Shown here: piece after piece, positions 62,021-64,000 of the stretch | Numbering within the stretch: position 1 is the stretch's first letter | Layout: each line of letters begins with the position of its first letter | NCBI GenBank assembly: GCA_029973955.1 | Contig: JARKQJ010000205.1 | Location: forward strand, 110,137 to 174,136 | Length of the DNA: 64,000 bases | From: Paludibaculum sp. | GTDB lineage: Bacteria > Acidobacteriota > Terriglobia > Bryobacterales > Bryobacteraceae | Reading direction: 5' to 3' | Made by a program: the position numbers and the translations under genes | Notes under the pieces: generated by a model | Databases searched by the model: none | Told to the model about the DNA's origin: nothing | What the model saw: the letters and a program-made list of their open reading frames with translations, nothing else

Positions 62021-62698
62021 CTAAGAGTACTTCTTGCCGACCATCGCCGCGAAGCCCGCCAGCGTAAATTCAGGGCTCTTGGCGTAGTCCATAATCTTCT
62101 TTTCCGAGCCGCGGATCTGCTCCACGGCCTGTTTCAGGTCCTCCAACGGCACGTCTGGGATGGAGAGCAGGCCGTTCTCGTCGCCGTGGAGCAGGTCGCC
62201 CTGGCGTACCGGCATGCCGCACACGGTTACGGGCAGCCCGCAGCGGATGACGCGGAAGTAGGCGTGCGAAGCGCAGACGCCGCGCGAGAAGTAGTGGAAG
62301 CCCAGCGCCCGCACCTCGGGGATGTCGCGGACGGCGCAATCGGACACCAGCCCGATAGCGCCGAGCCGGGTGAAGAACGTGGCCATTACTTCGCCGCAGT
62401 GGGCGGCGTAGTCGCCGAAGCCGCCGATCTCCTGCAAAACAATGATGGCCGGTTTGGGCGCGGATTCCAGCAGCTTGTAGAGGTCGATGTGGCCGGCCAC
62501 GTCGCCGGGCGTGGCCTCGGTCATGGTCTCCACCTGCGCCGTGACGGCGTAGCCGGCCATGCGGCCGAACTCGGGGAAGAGGCAGCGCACGCCGAGCGGG
62601 GTGAAGCCTTCGCTGCGCTTGCGCACGTTCAGCAGTTCAATCGCGTTGGAGAGCGTCGGAGTATCGACGGTTTTCAAATAGTCCAGGTCCTTAATCAT
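62021..62698 (-). CDS. RraA-like / HMG-CHA aldolase family protein
   Basis: A 225-residue protein of the RraA-like fold. The metal/substrate motif is GLVSDCAVRDIPEVRALG, with Asp and Arg as in class II pyruvate aldolases (HMG/CHA aldolase); another block is RQGDLLHGDENGLLSIPD. True RraA inhibits RNase E, but most members like this are aldolases or unknown. The ATG at 62698 overlaps the sialidase stop by four bases, and it follows a sialidase and an incomplete gene, so a role in sugar-acid breakdown is reasonable. Confidence 0.83.
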   Translation of the reverse strand: MIKDLDYLKTVDTPTLSNAIELLNVRKRSEGFTPLGVRCLFPEFGRMAGYAVTAQVETMTEATPGDVAGHIDLYKLLESAPKPAIIVLQEIGGFGDYAAHCGEVMATFFTRLGAIGLVSDCAVRDIPEVRALGFHYFSRGVCASHAYFRVIRCGLPVTVCGMPVRQGDLLHGDENGLLSIPDVPLEDLKQAVEQIRGSEKKIMDYAKSPEFTLAGFAAMVGKKYS

Positions 62699-63825
62699 CG
62701 GGGAAGCCTCAAGCGGGAAAGAGTCAGGTAACGGTTTTCGAAGTGATTGGAGGCGGCGGCGCCGCGCTCGTAGAAGCAGAGCAGGTCGCCGTTGGGCGCC
62801 AGGGCGATGTCGGAGTAGCCGGCCCAGCCGGGGTCGATCACGTGCTTCTCGGGCCAGGTGCGGCCGTTGTCGCGGGAGACGCGCACGGCCAGGTTTTTGC
62901 GCTGGCGGTTCTCAAAGTTGTCGGGGTTGATGAAGAAGAGCCGTTTGCTCTTGGCGTCGCCCAGCAGCGAGGCGAAACAGACAGGTTCGGGCAGCTCGGC
63001 GTGGAACCGCGGCGCGGACCAGTGTGTGGCGCCGTCCGGACTGGTGAGGACGGTGCGGCGCGCGTTGGGGGACTCCGTGCGCACGTTCAGCACCACTTCC
63101 CCGGTGCTCAACTGCGCCAGCGCGCCCTCGCTGGGGTTGACGAACTCGGGCCCGTTGGGCACGGCGATCGCACCGCGCTTCCAACTCTTGCCGTGGTCGT
63201 CGGAATAAATGGTCGCGGCCACCGACGGGCGGTGCGCATGGCCTCCGGTGCCCGTGGAAAGCCACACGGCCGCCGCCAGGCGCCCGTTGCGGAGCTGGAT
63301 GCCGTGGCCCGGTCCGATGGCGATCACCTGCCAGGGATAGTCGGGACGGAAGGCGTTGAATGTGGCGGTGATCTCCACGGGGGCCGACCACGTGACGCCG
63401 TCGTCGTCGCTCCGCATATGGAACGCACGCATGTACTCGACGCAGAACAGGAAGTGCACGGCGCGCGCTTTGGTATCGCTGATGGCCAGCGGATTGTCGT
63501 AGAGCACGCCCGGCGCGGCCACCTTCTGCGCCACGCCGGCGGGGTTCTCCTCCACCGGGCCGGCGATGCGGGCGATGTTCGCCGGCGGCGCGAAGGTGCG
63601 GCCGCCGTCGGTGGAGCGGCGGAGGAAGATGTCGGTTTCGCCCCAGTCGTTGGGGTTGCTTTTGCGCGCTTCGCAGTACGCCAGAATGCTGCCCTTGGGG
63701 GTGGTGACAATGCCTGGAATGCGATAGCGCTCATAGCCGCCGGCGCCGGACTCGAACAGGTCGATGGGCGCCGCCGGTTCCGTGCCGGCGGCCAGCGCGG
63801 CGGCCATAAACTCGCGGCGTCTCAT
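62695..63825 (-). CDS. Exported sialidase-like BNR-repeat protein (GH33-like)
   Basis: A 376-residue six-blade propeller protein. Leader MRRREFMAAALAAG is Tat-like. The Arg of the sialidase RIP motif is in YERYRIPGIV. Asp boxes (S-x-D-x-G-x-T/S-W/F) are STDGGRTF, SDDDGVTW, SDDHGKSW and SRDNGRTW. The catalytic Tyr/Glu pair is plausible but was not placed. It removes terminal sialic acid or a related sugar, or only binds glycans. It is overlapped four bases with the genes on both sides, so the operon is tightly coupled. Confidence 0.87.
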   Translation of the reverse strand: MRRREFMAAALAAGTEPAAPIDLFESGAGGYERYRIPGIVTTPKGSILAYCEARKSNPNDWGETDIFLRRSTDGGRTFAPPANIARIAGPVEENPAGVAQKVAAPGVLYDNPLAISDTKARAVHFLFCVEYMRAFHMRSDDDGVTWSAPVEITATFNAFRPDYPWQVIAIGPGHGIQLRNGRLAAAVWLSTGTGGHAHRPSVAATIYSDDHGKSWKRGAIAVPNGPEFVNPSEGALAQLSTGEVVLNVRTESPNARRTVLTSPDGATHWSAPRFHAELPEPVCFASLLGDAKSKRLFFINPDNFENRQRKNLAVRVSRDNGRTWPEKHVIDPGWAGYSDIALAPNGDLLCFYERGAAASNHFENRYLTLSRLRLPR

Positions 63826-64000
63826 TGCGCTTCCACGGTCCAGTCTCCGGCCGCCAGATCGACGCCGGCGATCAGTTCGGAGCCCAGGCGCGTCAGCGCC
63901 GTCGTGTCTTTGCGCGGCGTCAGTGCCGTCGTGTCTTTGCGCGGCGTCAGTGCCGCCCCGCCCGCGCGCGGCGTCAGCGTATAGAGCGTGTTCTCGTCCA
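63822..64000 (-). CDS. Incomplete gene, C-terminal 58 codons only
   Basis: The minus strand is open from base 64000 to TGA at 63822-63824 (frame entering DENTLYTLTPRAGG and ending LIAGVDLAAGDWTVEAQ). It is the tail of a gene whose start is outside the window. It contains a nine-residue tandem repeat (ALTPRKDTT). The stop overlaps the sialidase ATG as ATGA. No family can be named from this part; enzymes of the sialidase neighbourhood (for example glycosidases) are likely. Confidence 0.75.
   Translation of the reverse strand, partial: DENTLYTLTPRAGGAALTPRKDTTALTPRKDTTALTRLGSELIAGVDLAAGDWTVEAQ
63894..63974 (-). repeat. 27-bp tandem repeat, three copies
   Basis: Units 63894-63920 and 63921-63947 differ at one base; 63948-63974 is a diverged third copy. 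In frame they encode ALTPRKDTT twice and a degenerate ALTPRAGGA. Confidence 0.85.

Overview
The window is high-GC bacterial DNA, most likely from an Acidobacteriota member related to Bryobacterales/Solibacterales. The evidence is gene content: a secreted VWA-domain protein of the type named for Acidobacteria, a ThuA-DUF1080 fusion plus a separate DUF1080 protein, Tat-exported Gfo/Idh/MocA oxidoreductases, secreted carboxypeptidase-regulatory-like proteins and an organoheterotroph sugar/sialidase repertoire. This assignment is inference from families; no rRNA or tRNA gene was seen.

Layout. 1-6.2 kb: the 3' part-missing trpB2, the ThuA-DUF1080 protein, a secreted unknown, two gene-end relics, a serine hydrolase and a Gfo/Idh oxidoreductase. 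6.3-12.9 kb: a compact cluster with a FkbH-ACP protein, two paralogous GT4 glycosyltransferases (the second fused to a thioesterase) and a convergent MFS exporter. It looks like a small acyl-carrier-based natural-product or surface-glycoconjugate locus with no ketosynthase, condensation or adenylation domain in view. 13-17.4 kb: two secreted proteins, larE and an unknown. 17.4-25.4 kb: a wrecked sulfatase gene tail to tail with a glycoside-hydrolase-like gene that sits at the end of a carA-carB operon. carA is joined in frame, without a stop, to an upstream ORF containing 126-bp repeats, and a very G-rich tract lies before that.

25.5-34.7 kb is the accessory zone. It holds a HicA/HicB pair, a serine-recombinase relic, a complete IS (IS1202-like ISNCY) with a 17-bp target duplication, an IS66 relic, a Mrr-nuclease/STAND NTPase protein that is a good anti-phage candidate, a C-terminal fragment of an AlbA_2-type protein, and the end of an IS21-like element. 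35-46.4 kb returns to ordinary genes: URO-D family, Gfo/Idh, an HD-GYP protein with a degenerate receiver, mannose-1-phosphate guanylyltransferase, tandem signal peptidases I, a JAMM-like membrane protein, a DUF1080 protein, a TgpA-like transglutaminase and a lipoprotein.

46.5-64 kb is largely housekeeping: a divergent phosphoglucose-isomerase-like protein, a 46-residue membrane protein, rph-rdgB, a Nudix hydrolase, polX, a CDF transporter, hfq-hflX, pgsA and a RodZ-like gene. A glycosyltransferase/methyltransferase/M28 peptidase run follows, then a TPR protein with a clear terminator, and a tightly overlapping operon of an incomplete gene, a sialidase and a RraA-like protein that continues past the window end.
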